Source of the DNA: Pholiota molesta
Taxonomy: Eukaryota > Basidiomycota > Agaricomycetes > Agaricales > Strophariaceae
Direction: 5' to 3'
NCBI GenBank assembly: GCA_014925825.1
Contig: JACGCK010000001.1
Span: 1,240,001 to 1,304,000, forward strand
DNA length: 64,000 nucleotides
Position 1 is the first letter of the stretch; each line of letters begins with the position of its first letter. Below, one piece after another: positions 12,584 to 25,300 of this stretch. A program made the position numbers and the translations under genes. The notes under the pieces were generated by a model. It was not told where the DNA came from. It did not search any database and saw only the letters and a list, made by a program, of their open reading frames with translations.

Positions 12584-13934
12584 TCAAAATGAGGTATCTG
12601 GGTATTGAGGGTATCGATTGACACTGGTGGAAGAAGCTCGGGGTGAATTTGAAACAAAATATGTGGAGTCCGGCCTTACGCCTGCTGTTGCATGCAGATA
12701 TGGCTGGTTTCTTGGAAAAGTTTGACTTGTATCGATAGATTGGGGCGATGGTCTCGAATACTGTACACTCTGTTGCACTGTTTGATTTGGATATTGTTTT
12801 TGATTCTGAGGAGGCCTAAATATCAAGGAGAAGTCAGAAAAGTTCGAGTGAGCACTAAATGGTAATTTACGTAGACGGATATTGACGTTGCATGCCCCTC
12901 AGTGGACCCAGTTGAGAGGATACAGCCGAACTAGGAGGAATTAGAATTAGCCATAACATCCAGTATGTTGCGTGTTGGTGCTACATACCTGTATAAGGAA
13001 TGTGGGTCATATTGAATTTCAGATGTAGAGATAACAACAGGGCGCTGGGCCTGCATAGCTGACGAGACTGAGGTTTTGCCATAGGCCACGGCTGGATCAA
13101 ACTTCAAAATAGATGCCCGAGTAGGCTGGTAGCTAGTCACAGGACGCTCTCCGAAAAAATTTTGGTGGCGAGGAAGCGTAGGCGTTGGAGGGAGTGATCG
13201 ACGATATGCATCTGGCTGACTTATGGGCTGTTGATTCGAATTGGACAAAACAGGGGATAGTCTGCTGCAAGATCACGTCCCGGCGTGTTACAGTACAATG
13301 GCATGGGAGGTTGAGATTGGTAGGAATCGACTGATGCTGGTTGATTTTCTGTCTGTCTTGTGTGTGGAAAGGAAGAATACAGGGCATTAGGATCGAAATC
13401 GACATCATTAACCACGATTTCCTCTTGATTCATTGCCGATCTGCAGTGTAGTATATTTATGTCGTTGTCAACAAAGCCAGGGGTATAATGGCCTTGATCT
13501 TGAACCTGACCGTTGGGACCTGTCGAGGAGATGGCACTACTGCCGCCTGTCGTCCACACCATATCATTTTTGAAAGCAGCACCTCCAGTAGCGTGCTCGT
13601 ATTCGTACGGCTTTGGCTGTAATTTCTTTTCAATGCGTAGGGGAGCAATGGAGGGCAAAGTTGTGAGGTCCGATTTGTCAGAATGATTCCCCTTGGAGGG
13701 AAAGTCATGGACGCTGGACGAAGAAGTCGCCGTTTGCCCCATCACACCGATAGGCGTCGGATTAGCTGCATGGTCCTCAAAGGCACGCGGGTCGTATTGT
13801 TCCCATCCTTCTTCGTCCACAACAGGAGTGAGGACAGATACTGCTGTAGCAAGAGAAACCTTCTGATCAAATTCTTGTTCAGAGTATGCTGGTGGCGGCG
13901 GAGCTTCAAGATAGTCTGGTTCTGTTTCCATCAA
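12584..13934 (-). CDS. Unknown protein, Pro/Tyr/Gln-rich, with PY motif
   Basis: I do not recognise this gene. It starts MMETEPDYLEAPPPPAYSEQ and contains a PPPAY motif that could bind WW domains. The rest looks intrinsically disordered. A short motif recurs: YDPRAF, FDPNALYSSF, FDPAVAY and YDPHSLYRY, that is (F/Y)DP-x-(A/S)-(F/Y/L), four times. It ends NRYPQYPDTSF at 12584. The join between the first frame (to about 13260) and the second (from LSPVLSNSNQQ) needs either a very short intron (32-35 nt using GTACTG) or a one-base slip. A further intron with GTATGT donor lies near 12990. It could be a scaffold or arrestin-pathway partner, but nothing proves this. Confidence 0.6.
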
Positions 13935-14503
13935 AGTTAACGTTATTTAAGCAGTTGATAAGCAAAAACAGTGGAGGAGAGTTCTGGATTTTGAGGGTAC
14001 TGGATAGAACAGTGGGTAGAAATATGATCAGGATAATTGGGAGCTTTCTTGCAAGCGCAATCGTTTGCGGATTATCCGTGCGAGTACGGCGGGCGCTGAC
14101 ATTCGCTCTAAAATTGGCAATTGCCAGTGAAAGGCAGTGCCACAACTCCAACTTCGTTGTGCTTGAAGATGAATGGTCGAGGTTGGATGGATATCGATAG
14201 AACTGCTTTTCGACAGCTCATACTTAGTGATATAGGGAGCTACCCCCTCTTCTAGGTAAGTCGTAGTAAAAGAATGAGATTCGCAAAAGTTGCAGAAATA
14301 TTACGCCCTATGTACAGCTGCCGAATGCAGCATAAATTGGCCACCCATATATACATAAACCCGAGTGCTACCGATGCTCCGAAGTACATGGGACACAATT
14401 ATACCAGCTGACACTCCACAAGAATGACCGTTGACTGGTTTATCGAGAATCAATCCTATAAGGGTTCGCGGAGAAAACCGATGCCTGTGCACAACGATTC
14501 AGA
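13935..14503. other. Intergenic between unknown gene and kinase gene
   Basis: Non-coding as far as I can see. It should contain the promoter of the PPPAY gene and the 3' UTR of the mitochondrial kinase gene. No repeat or RNA gene noted. Confidence 0.4.
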
Positions 14504-16419
14504 CTAAAGTTCAATGCCTTCCAAGTTTGTTCCCTGCGTCGATTGTAAGAAAAAAGAATGAACGCAAAAATGAACAACTTACCAGCCTTGGAAGGCGCAA
14601 ATATACGTCAGTACCTGAAAATGCGGATTCCCGCGTCAATATTACAGGCCGCCTTGGACTAGCGATAAAGACATCTTACCCCAACCGTCCAAGGATACCA
14701 ATTCTAATTTGCCCCCAAAATATCTGTTGCGAGTTTTCAATTATCTATCACGTCGTATAAGATTGGATACGCACGTTGCATAGATATTGCTCATTGGCAG
14801 ACCAATACCAATCCGAGGATGGAAGATTTGCATTGGAGGAGCATCCAAGTCAAGTATTTCTTGTTTCTGCGCTTTTTGCCAACTTCCAACTTGTTCGTCA
14901 ACGGTAGCTCGCAAGCCCTGTTCACTCTGACTTGCAGTACGCAATGCACCTAACCTGGAATCTTCTAATCTTGCCGCATTTCGTACATGAGAGAAGGAGA
15001 ATAGATCGGAGGGTGTGGTCATCTGATTTTGACTATCACGAAGTCCTCCTCCTTGAATCGAAAATGAGACTTGACTGTGTCTAAGATAATCAAAATCCTA
15101 CCTTGGTCACTAATACGGATTGCCACATCATTTTCTCCTGCCACAATCGTGATCTGAATTGGAGGAAGCGTAGACTCGTGCATATGCTTAAAATATGTTG
15201 CACGCATTGACTGTCATATCATACGACGATTCAGCGGACGTTAATGAGATTGAAAGATAGGAAGCTCACATTTTTCAGCAGTTCGAATATAATATATCTA
15301 CGCCAATTAGCTTTCCGGCCATCTCAACGACAAAAATAACATACTCAAGGTGTTCGCGAATATATGAAAAGTTAGTCTCGGTATGCCCATCGATATGCAC
15401 TTCAGCTCGTCGTGATGAATCAATATTCATCGGCGAATCGCCGAACCAAAGAGGACTTTCGCTGAGAAGTTTTGCACAGTGCTCTACACTGCGTTTGATA
15501 TTGAGACCAGTGAAGATAATACCCACGTGAGGTTCGCTCGTTGGTGGCTGTAGGGTGTGTTGAGAGAAAGCCTTAGAGAGTGCAATATGGTGTTCGGCCA
15601 ATACACGCCGAGATATACGGGATATTAACATACGACGCATGAAGGCATCAAGTTCGTCAGGAGGCAAATAATGGGAGGAAAGAGATAAACCAAGAGACAG
15701 ACTCGGAATAACTGGAGCACTGTGATTTTAATGACCTTCATCAACACAGAAGGTTCAAAACTATATGGAAAATGTTAACTTAACTGTTCATTCAATAGGG
15801 TAGCAATGAATTGACAGAATGTTTCGTTCTCTTCTAGCGTTTTAATGGGAGGATATTGCCGGAATCTCATATGTTTATATCAACGTCCGATCGAAGAACA
15901 ATGTAAAGCGCACGCATACTTATCAAACGCTGACCAATACAGCTACAACGAGGCTTCAACACTGTGTTCATCTATAATGTGCAAGGACAGACGGACCTCA
16001 TAAACTTTGGCGACTCCCTCTTGGGTCACCACGACGTATGGTAAGGCTTGAAGATCACGCAAACGATGTGCAATTCGCACAGGTAATTCGGTACGAACGT
16101 AGTTAGCACTCTAGATGAAACCATGTAAGATTAACGTTCAGGTGACAGTTACGAATTTTGTTCACTGTGATGAGTTTTTCTTCATTCATATGACGCCCGA
16201 AATAAACCTGGTTGGAAAAGACTCAAAGTTATAGATCGTATATGGGCGAAAAGAAGGACGTACGAGTTGTCTCAAAGTCAGTCTTTTAGCTTCCCTGGAC
16301 GCATACAACTCCAGCTGTCTGTTTTGATAAAAATGCAGAGCTGTGGAGGCGTATCGATGAAATGTGAGGGATTTGTTTCTATGAGAAGAATGAAGGAGTC
16401 CATTGCCAGACTTTAACAT
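14504..16419 (-). CDS. Mitochondrial PDK/BCKDK-type protein kinase
   Basis: The product has HFYQNRQLELYASREAKRLTLRQLV near the N-terminus, the family regulatory segment with MLISRISRRVLAEHHIAL, and a GHKL ATP-binding domain: N-box around MRATYFKHMHES, G1 box IRISDQG, G2 region GIGLPMSN, and the tail GTNLEGIEL at 14504. This is the family that phosphorylates and inactivates pyruvate or branched-chain 2-oxoacid dehydrogenase in the mitochondrial matrix; I cannot tell which of the two substrates. Start chosen at ATG 16419 (MLKSGNGLLHSSHRN), which gives a Ser/Arg-rich leader suited to mitochondrial import; an in-frame ATG at 16530 would add 37 residues of poor appearance. Several introns interrupt the gene. 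Confidence 0.9.
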
Positions 16420-16723
16420 GCTGATACAGAATCGAAGGGAACATGAAGTCCTTTGCAAGGTGTTCCATTGCAAGGAAACAGAGCGACGTCGCTTAAGCTC
16501 ATATGTTACGTAATTTAAATGCAGCCACATAATAATATATCGTTGTGCTAACCCTTACATTGGTAGTACATGTCACTGCAATGGAGCTTCAAAGCTTCAA
16601 ATTTTCACGAACCATCAGTTCGGTCCTCAAGGCCTCACTACTGTGAGGAGGAATATTATCTACAAATTAATACACAGCGAACGATTATGAAACATCACGA
16701 AGCAGGAAACAATACAAAAGCAG
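16420..16723. other. Intergenic, promoter side of the mitochondrial kinase gene
   Basis: About 300 bases with no recognised element; it is the 5' flank of the kinase gene and the 3' flank of the bromodomain gene. Confidence 0.35.
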
Positions 16724-19214
16724 TCAACTTTGACGCTGTCCTCGCTTAACCAGACCTTCTGTTTGGCGGAAGGCAGTTATCTGGCCTTCGCTTTCGAGCA
16801 TCATCTGTAGAAGAAGAAAGAATAAGGCAAACAGTTTTGTCAACGTTCATCGCACTTACATCCTCTGCCATAGCGTAGACGTCTGAACCTGGCCGATTGT
16901 ACATCATAGAGTTTGCGAACATCAGGAAAATGTCCCGCTGAAACTCAAGAGAGTTCGCAATCAAGCCATCTTTGACTCTTGTCTTGATTGTTTTTAGATC
17001 CATAGGTCGTTTGACAATTTCATGATAGTCAGGTGCTTCCGAGTTCTTGATGGGATTGTGAAAAATAGTGCCATTTCGATGTTGTGAAATTTGGGAGTGT
17101 AGCATCCCTATGACATTTTGAAATCGCTTCAATGCCACTTGCTCTTCCGTTCTTGTACCATGCCGAGTTATTCGCGCACGCGTGTTGTGTGAACTGGGGC
17201 CTGAAAGCCGTTAGTACACCGATGTAAAGTAAAGTCCATCTACAAAATTGCGAACCTGGCTCATCTTCATCAACGGGCTCCGAATCCTCACGCATCCGTT
17301 TCTTGTCGATAGGGGAGTCCACAGAATCCATGAATGAGGCTTTTCGTTTTCCTGATAAAATTGTATTAAGTCATTGCCTCATTGCCTTATGAAAATCAGG
17401 AGGTAATTGAAAACATACCCTCGCGGCGCCTAGTCATGGCACCATCAAAAGGTGAAGAAGGGTCATCCTCCGGCTGCGGGGTTTCTTCATCTTTCACATC
17501 TTCTTCGTCTTCATTTTCGGAATCCATCACAGCCTGGGGCTCGGATTCAGATAAGCGCGCTCGTGATCGTAATCTCTTCCTGGTCGTTGGAAGGGGAACA
17601 GACGCAACGGATGATTTGCGCCTTCGAGTAGACCCTGGTCAAATATTCAAATAAGAAACAAAATGCTGTATTTGTATTTATACGCACTACGGGCAGGTAC
17701 TATAGGTTCTTCTTCCGATGCAGACGATTGATCTTCTTCTGCTATAGGTTCGGGCTCGGAAATTGCTGCTTCAGCTGCCGGCGTAGGGGTACGACCTAAA
17801 TCTTCTATATCTTCGACTTCCTCAGAGAGTTTTGGCGAACTCTGGGTTTCCTCTTTGCCGTGGTCAGTGTCTATTTCAATGTCCTCTGGTTGTGACTGTG
17901 ATGCCTCTTCCTCTTCTTCCTTGGTACTATCGTCTTGATTGGTTTCTTCCTCTTCTTCTTCTTGTTTCTGATCTTTGTGTTGTTCCACGGATTCAATATG
18001 TACTTCCGTATCCAAAGGTTGGTTAACTTCCAAGGCTCGGTCTTCCATATGGATATCATCATTTTGTTGGAGGTCAACCGTTTCTTCCACCATGTTACCA
18101 GTCGAATCAACTGCCATGGGTATTACATCAATATCGTCCTTTGGCGTCGCTGGGGAAATACGAGGGATACTTGTCAGTACTTCTTCGGGTACAGATACCA
18201 TATCTTCGTCCCGAGCTACTGTTTCCGTGGGGCCTATCAACATAATTGTAATCGGGGGGGATGGAAGCGAATCCGTGGCTGGGGTCACATCTTGTTGCGG
18301 GCCCGTGGGGGGTGCCGCGACCTCCTGTAACTCATTTTGCACCAGTTTATCGATGGGAGTATGTGTTTCATCCTGAAGCAGATTAAGACGACATTTCTAG
18401 GTTCGGAAGTTAAAATAAAGCAAACCTTCATTTGCGAGGAAGAGGATGATTCAGCAGATTCGGAGACCCCGCTGAGCTCAGATCCATCAAAGACTTCATC
18501 GGAAGGTTGTGCTTTCTCCAAGTTCTCTTCCTTGGGTAATTCTGTTAACGTCTCTGGTTCGCCACTCAGTTCAGCTTGAATTTTCTTGTCCCAGAGTCCT
18601 GCTTGAATATCTTCGATCTCCTTCAAAATAGTTCTGGATTCATAAGGTAGATATCAATACATGAGTTCCATGATTTCTGCAGTTCTATCACCCACTTGAA
18701 TTTAGACTCCTCCGCCAAAATAAGTTCTCGCAGCTCAGTATGTCGAGACCGGTAGTATTTTTCTGCCAATTTCAAATTTATTGGAGCTGTGTAAATCTGA
18801 GCTTAAGCTATTCATGTGTTCTGAGGAATGATAATGACAGACCATGTGGATTATCATTTGAATCGCTCCTTAGAAGTCAAGAGTTGATTTTCTGGGGAAT
18901 AATCATAGAAGAAAACCAAGCGACGTACAAGTCAAGTTCTGCATCCTTCATGAGTTGCTGATACATGGCATAGCAGGACTGCATATGTAGATAGTGAGAA
19001 GAATAGATGCTGCCAAAAAATTGAATATACGGACTTGAGCAGTAAAGAACGGTTTGGGACGCGATAACAAAGGATGTTTCGAGAGTAATTTGGCAATAGC
19101 GGACCAAGAATTAGAGCCAGCTCCCAATTGCCATGCAGCTTGAGCAAGTAAGAGAGATTCTAGAGGGCTGAGAAGGGGTTGGACTTGTGGTCGTCGCGTT
19201 GAACGGGTACTCAT
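16724..19214 (-). CDS. BRD8-like bromodomain protein, probable NuA4 subunit
   Basis: The N-terminus (MSTRSTRRPQVQPLLSPLES, then LLLAQAAWQLGAG, WSAIAKLLSKHPLL) is a SANT-like module, followed by a coiled coil (AELYRSRHTELRELILAEES, KTILKEIEDIQAGLWDKKI). A very acidic, Glu/Ser-rich middle (about 17650-18580) leads to a C-terminal bromodomain with DYHEIVKRPMDLKTIK and the acetyl-lysine-binding Asn in MMYNRPGSDVY. It ends LVKRGQRQS. This order (SANT-like, coiled coil, acidic linker, single C-terminal bromodomain) fits BRD8 and S. pombe Bdc1, subunits of the NuA4 histone acetyltransferase; assignment is by architecture. Tra1, another NuA4 subunit, lies in the same window. Diverges from PEP4 with only 120 bp between the starts. 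Confidence 0.82.
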
Positions 19215-19334
19215 GAGGGGGCAGGATGAAGCACAAAATTGATTATATAATTTGGCTCAGTAAGATATTGAAAGTCCGACAAATGACGTTGATGGTAACC
19301 CCTTGCGCAGCCAGGCTGTCTCTCTACATCCACC
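19215..19334. promoter_or_regulatory. Divergent promoter, BRD8-like/PEP4
   Basis: Only 120 bp separate two divergent start codons. A TATATAAT-like box lies at about 19241-19248. Which gene it serves is not clear; the PEP4 side also has a CT-rich leader just before its ATG. Confidence 0.45.
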
Positions 19335-20904
<1,570 letters not shown>

Positions 20905-21175
20905 TAATCCAGTATTTTTCATGTTGTCCTTAGTTGCATATGTGCCATAATCTCGACTTTCTTGATTAGTACGATACCTTGCAGCGTTGTATTTTACTGA
21001 GTAAGCACCTAGATAACATATACACTGTGACTCTTAGTAGCAAAGGAAAGTGGTCACGATGAATGCCATGATTGGTAATATTGTGTGAAGGGTGTCACTG
21101 CCTGGTCCGTACGCATTAGCACCAGTCACCCAGGTACTTCCGTCTATCCCATCTCAATTTCAAAGCCGTCACAAT

Positions 21176-22175
21176 ATGTCTGTTCCTTCATCCCCAACTG
21201 GCACCGCCAATGCTCTGTCTCTTAGTATATCAAGTAGCGCTTTGGCAGAAGCTGCTGAGCGCCGTACACGCCAAGCAACCCCACAATTGACTTCTGCACA
21301 ACTAGCTGCTAAACATGAGCGGCGACAGAAATTCCGACGGCTTGTTGACCCAGGCATCACTCGTCCGAATCCAAAAGATAAAGCAATGAGTTCTCTCAAA
21401 GTATATGAGTCTCTCATTCATCATGATCGCAGGTTGTTAAACGCCATCGTATTTCATGTAGACTTTGCTGACGATATCGGAGAACCTTTTGCGTGATCCC
21501 GAAAATGAGAAATTTCAGCAATTCAAACCTACTAATACTGTCATCAAGAGGGAACTTGTGGACCGGAAGGGGGCTCTAGAATTTGCAATCGAGGTCAGTT
21601 GCATGATGTTATGCTTTCCGCTTTTCATGTTATATACTTCCATCTAACATGTTTCCTTTTAGCTTGGATTCAAGCCAGAGGTACTTAAGTCTTTGAAGTT
21701 GAATGATAGCTCGTTAAATGAAATGGTTGTTCTCGAGGTCAAAAAATTCCAACCATATTACATCTTTCACGAGCGATACCTCGAAGATCTAAAAATTGGC
21801 ACTGCCATTCTGAAGGAATACATCACCACGGAGACAACCAAGGAGGAGCGCATAGCACTGGCGAAGAAAAATGAAAAGGAAGCCCATGACGCTGCTGCTG
21901 AAAAGGCTCGTAGTGTCTCTGCTGCTAACTCGGCAATCCTCTAACAATTCATCATATAGGTAAAACTAGCTTATATGGACGACAGGAAGGCAAAGCTTTT
22001 GCGAGATGAGATTGAAAGACAGCAACGTGAGGGACGTGCTGTTGCTCTGGCGCAGCGAGCTGCTTTGGAAGCCGCGGAAGCGTCCCGAAGAGCATCCGTG
22101 ACGCCTGAAAATCTTATGCCAGGGTTAGGAAACATATTGAGCGATGACCACGTCCCTCTTGAAGATGAAAACTAG
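21176..22175 (+). CDS. PUB-domain protein (possible p97/Cdc48 adaptor)
   Basis: MSVPSSPTGTANALSLSIS opens a Ser-rich leader with a basic helix (KHERRQKFRRLVDPGI). A PUB domain follows: SLKTLLTISENLLRDPENEK, then PTNTVIKRELVDRKGALEFA. PUB domains bind the C-terminal tail of Cdc48/p97, so a role in ubiquitin-proteasome or ER-associated degradation is likely but inferred; there is no transglutaminase or UBX domain visible. The C-terminal half is a long charged helix or coiled coil (EERIALAKKNEKEAHDAAA, DDRKAKLLRDEIERQQRE) ending PLEDEN at 22175. The intron after SSLK must use GTATATGAG to TGTAG (61 nt) to keep the PUB frame. Start ATG chosen as first in frame. Confidence 0.8.
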
Positions 22176-22341
22176 GGTGGATTGAGGCATCTTTTGATGG
22201 AGAAGAGACATTGCAAGTAACAGTTGTTCATGTGTTTGAAGATAAGTACATATATATGATTCATATGATTTAGTAATTATACCCTTTACATCGACTCACA
22301 AATTATGAAGGTCAGCCTAAAACTATGTGGGGTACGAATGT

Positions 22342-25300
22342 CTACAAAGTACGATCCATTGGTAAGGGAGGAAGTGGAATCTTTGGAGGCATTGGGAACT
22401 TTGAAAGTGTATCTTTAGTGGACCCTTCTGAAAGTTCCACTAGTGGTTTATCATTGTCAGATAAATCAATGAAAGAAGATCGATGGTCTTTACCCGTACT
22501 GTCGTAAGCCTTAATCCTTTGCAAAACAAGACTGTCACGTTTTCTTGACGATGGTTTTGGAGGAACAGGTGGGGGTATTCTTGAGCGATTCAGAGAGATG
22601 GAAGTCGGGCGAGGTGGGAGAGATACATTAGGCTCTTGTAGACTTCCAGATCGTGCAAGTGGCCGAAGTCCTGGAGATGGACGTGGTGATTGCGATAAGC
22701 GCGCGGGCAACAAATTGGGGTCTGAAGTCATGCCTTGCAAGAGACTAGATGGCCCTGATCTGAATGTCATTGATATTCTGGAAATTTCAGGTGACTGAGT
22801 CGAGGAAGAAGCATGTATCTTCCGCGTCGACACCAAGTGACCCGGGAGGTCGGACTGGCTGTCTGTCTCGCTCTCTTTGTCGTTGAAGTGCCCAGGTGTG
22901 ATATGTATTTTGCTTTCGCCCAGTCGACCTATAGAATCCATACGGCTGAATGAGCCTGTTGATTCCATCATAACGATTGCATGCAACTCTGCATGAGTTA
23001 ACCTGCTAGAAGGTTTGGAATTTTTTCTCTGCTGCACTGTCGGAATTTCGGGCTGCAGTGACAGGTAGAGATCAAAGTGAGGATAAATGGCGGGATCTAG
23101 AACAATCTTGATCAGCGATATGTATGGGTGAGTGCCTGAAAAATCATACAAAGGTTAAAGAGAGGATATTGAGCGATAGCCTGTATAGATACTAGTCGAC
23201 GTTTCTTTGACACTGTAGAGATGGTTTCTGTTTGATGGGTTTCGAAATAGGGAGCGGGATAAAGGTCAAAGTAAGGATATACGCTTGGGTCTAAGTAGAT
23301 AATCTTAAAAATTGTGTGCCTTGGAATTGAAAAAGACACATACACATATTGAAATAAGGATACGCTTCTTGTCGGGAGCCAACCACTCGTTGAACATACT
23401 CGACCACCAGGTTTATACGCGAAGCCGAGGCCTTCATTTCAATCCCGTAAGGAACAGGATATACGTCGAGATAGGGATAAATGCCTGGGTCTATAATGCG
23501 CATCAGTTTTGTAAACATGATCTAGAAAAGCACCACATACAAAGATTAAAATATGGATATATCGATGGCGACGAAGGTTTTAGCGTCTGTAATTCATCTT
23601 TCCGTGGTATACCCCTTTCAATTGAAGAGGTTGTTGTGACAGAGCCATATGCCGCAGTATATATTTCGAGGAACGGATAGATATTCGGGTCTATGAGTCG
23701 AGTGTTAATCAGTACCATATCTAAAAGAAGTCAAGTTGGCACAAACAGAGGTTAAAGAATGGATAAGCTGTTGCCAATGTATTTGTCGAAATATTCCTAG
23801 TATCAATATTTCCTGAGATTGAAACGGCTGAGATCATGGCTAAGCTTTGGCAAATATCTGTACTCACTCCCAGTATCAACCAGGGCTGGATATATGTCAA
23901 AGTGAGGATAGACAGCAGGATCTATGAGGAAAGGTCAATAATATTTTCCATTAAACAGCGAGGAGGTACATACACAGATTGAACATTGGATAATATCCCA
24001 GCTTCTGATTGCCAAGAGGAATTGGACCTTTTGCAAGTGGATGGGTTAAACAAGAAAAAACACCGTGGCAGCAATATACGCACCAAAATTTTCGATCGTC
24101 GTTATGGAAGGATAAAGATCGAAGAATGGATAAGCAGGGGATCTGATCAAAAAGTCAGTGTAGATCATACCGCGTACCGCGCACCTCTGCGTACAAGGAC
24201 TTACAAAGATTGAAATGAGGATACACCGAATGAGAGCTTCTCCCCACTGCACAGGTCTCCGACGGCGTAAGTAGACGCCTGATGGAAGAGTGTACCGGAA
24301 GCTCCGGGTCTGCCCAGTCAAATAAATACCACCAGGCTTTGAATCATGTAAAAATTGCTGCTCACAAATTTCGAACTCAGGATACTGCGATTTTGGTCCA
24401 TACATATATAATGAAAGGTAATTGAAAAAGGGCGCCAGAATAGGAGGATCTAAGAGATTAACAGGCGTTAATGCAAGTCTCGATGTAGCAGTGATAAATC
24501 TTACACAGGTTGAAGAATGGATATGACACTGTGCCCTGGCTCATTTTGCTCCGCCAATTCACAGTTGAATAGATATGACCCAAATTATACGGATAAACTT
24601 CAATATCTATAGTAGCCGGAAATATGTTGTCCAAGTTGTAAGGATAGTCTTCGTTTTCTTGAGATCGAGAAACAAGCGGGTGCTTGCCGTGGGGCATAAT
24701 GGCTACATATATCTGGCTCAAGTCGTGGGAATAGCCCTTCTCGTTAAGCTCTTGAGCGACGTTCTCTTCAGTTCGAGTGACTGGAGGGTATATGTTGCTG
24801 AGGTTGTGCGGATAAGCATGGTGTCGGATTTTCTCGACTCCCGACACGACAGGATATATAGCACGCAGCGTATGAGGATAGTCACTCATTTCTTGGGTCG
24901 AGTCAGAAGAGAACTCTGACGGCGAAACTCTGACCCACCTAAATTGATCCTTCCTTGCTCAGTTGGGTTCGCCTTTATGATAGAGGGATAGATATCGAAA
25001 TAAGGATACTGCGGTCGATCTAAACCAGTTTATTATTTATCATTAGTTGTAATAACAATTGGAAGTCATGGTACTCACAGATATTGATATATGGATATCC
25101 GAAGGTCCAACGATGTGACATCGATGAGGTCATGGAAGAAGTGACTTCACCCTGCGACACAGAGTGGGAGCTATTGTAAGGCCAGACATGAGACCAAGGC
25201 CTAGTGGAAATCTCTGCGTTCAATGGCGCAGCTGCGTCTCTAGAATCAGCAGAAGAGGCCGCTTTAGATTTTGCTTGGCTGTGTTCGGTGTAAGGCCAAA

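Noticed and set aside
12448..12657. Alternative minus-strand C-terminus (MFQIHPELLPPVS...)
   Set aside because: It is another frame over the end of the PPPAY gene; the frame ending YPDTSF fits the composition of the rest of that protein.
21400..21465. Frame break in front of the PUB domain
   Set aside because: A 61-nt intron from GTATATGAG to ATGTAG joins SSLK to TLLTISEN in frame.
24900..24960. Frame break in the Tyr-Pro gene between RINLG and MSDYPH
   Set aside because: A 47-nt intron with GTGGGT donor, CTGAC branch and CAAG acceptor restores the frame, so no error is needed.
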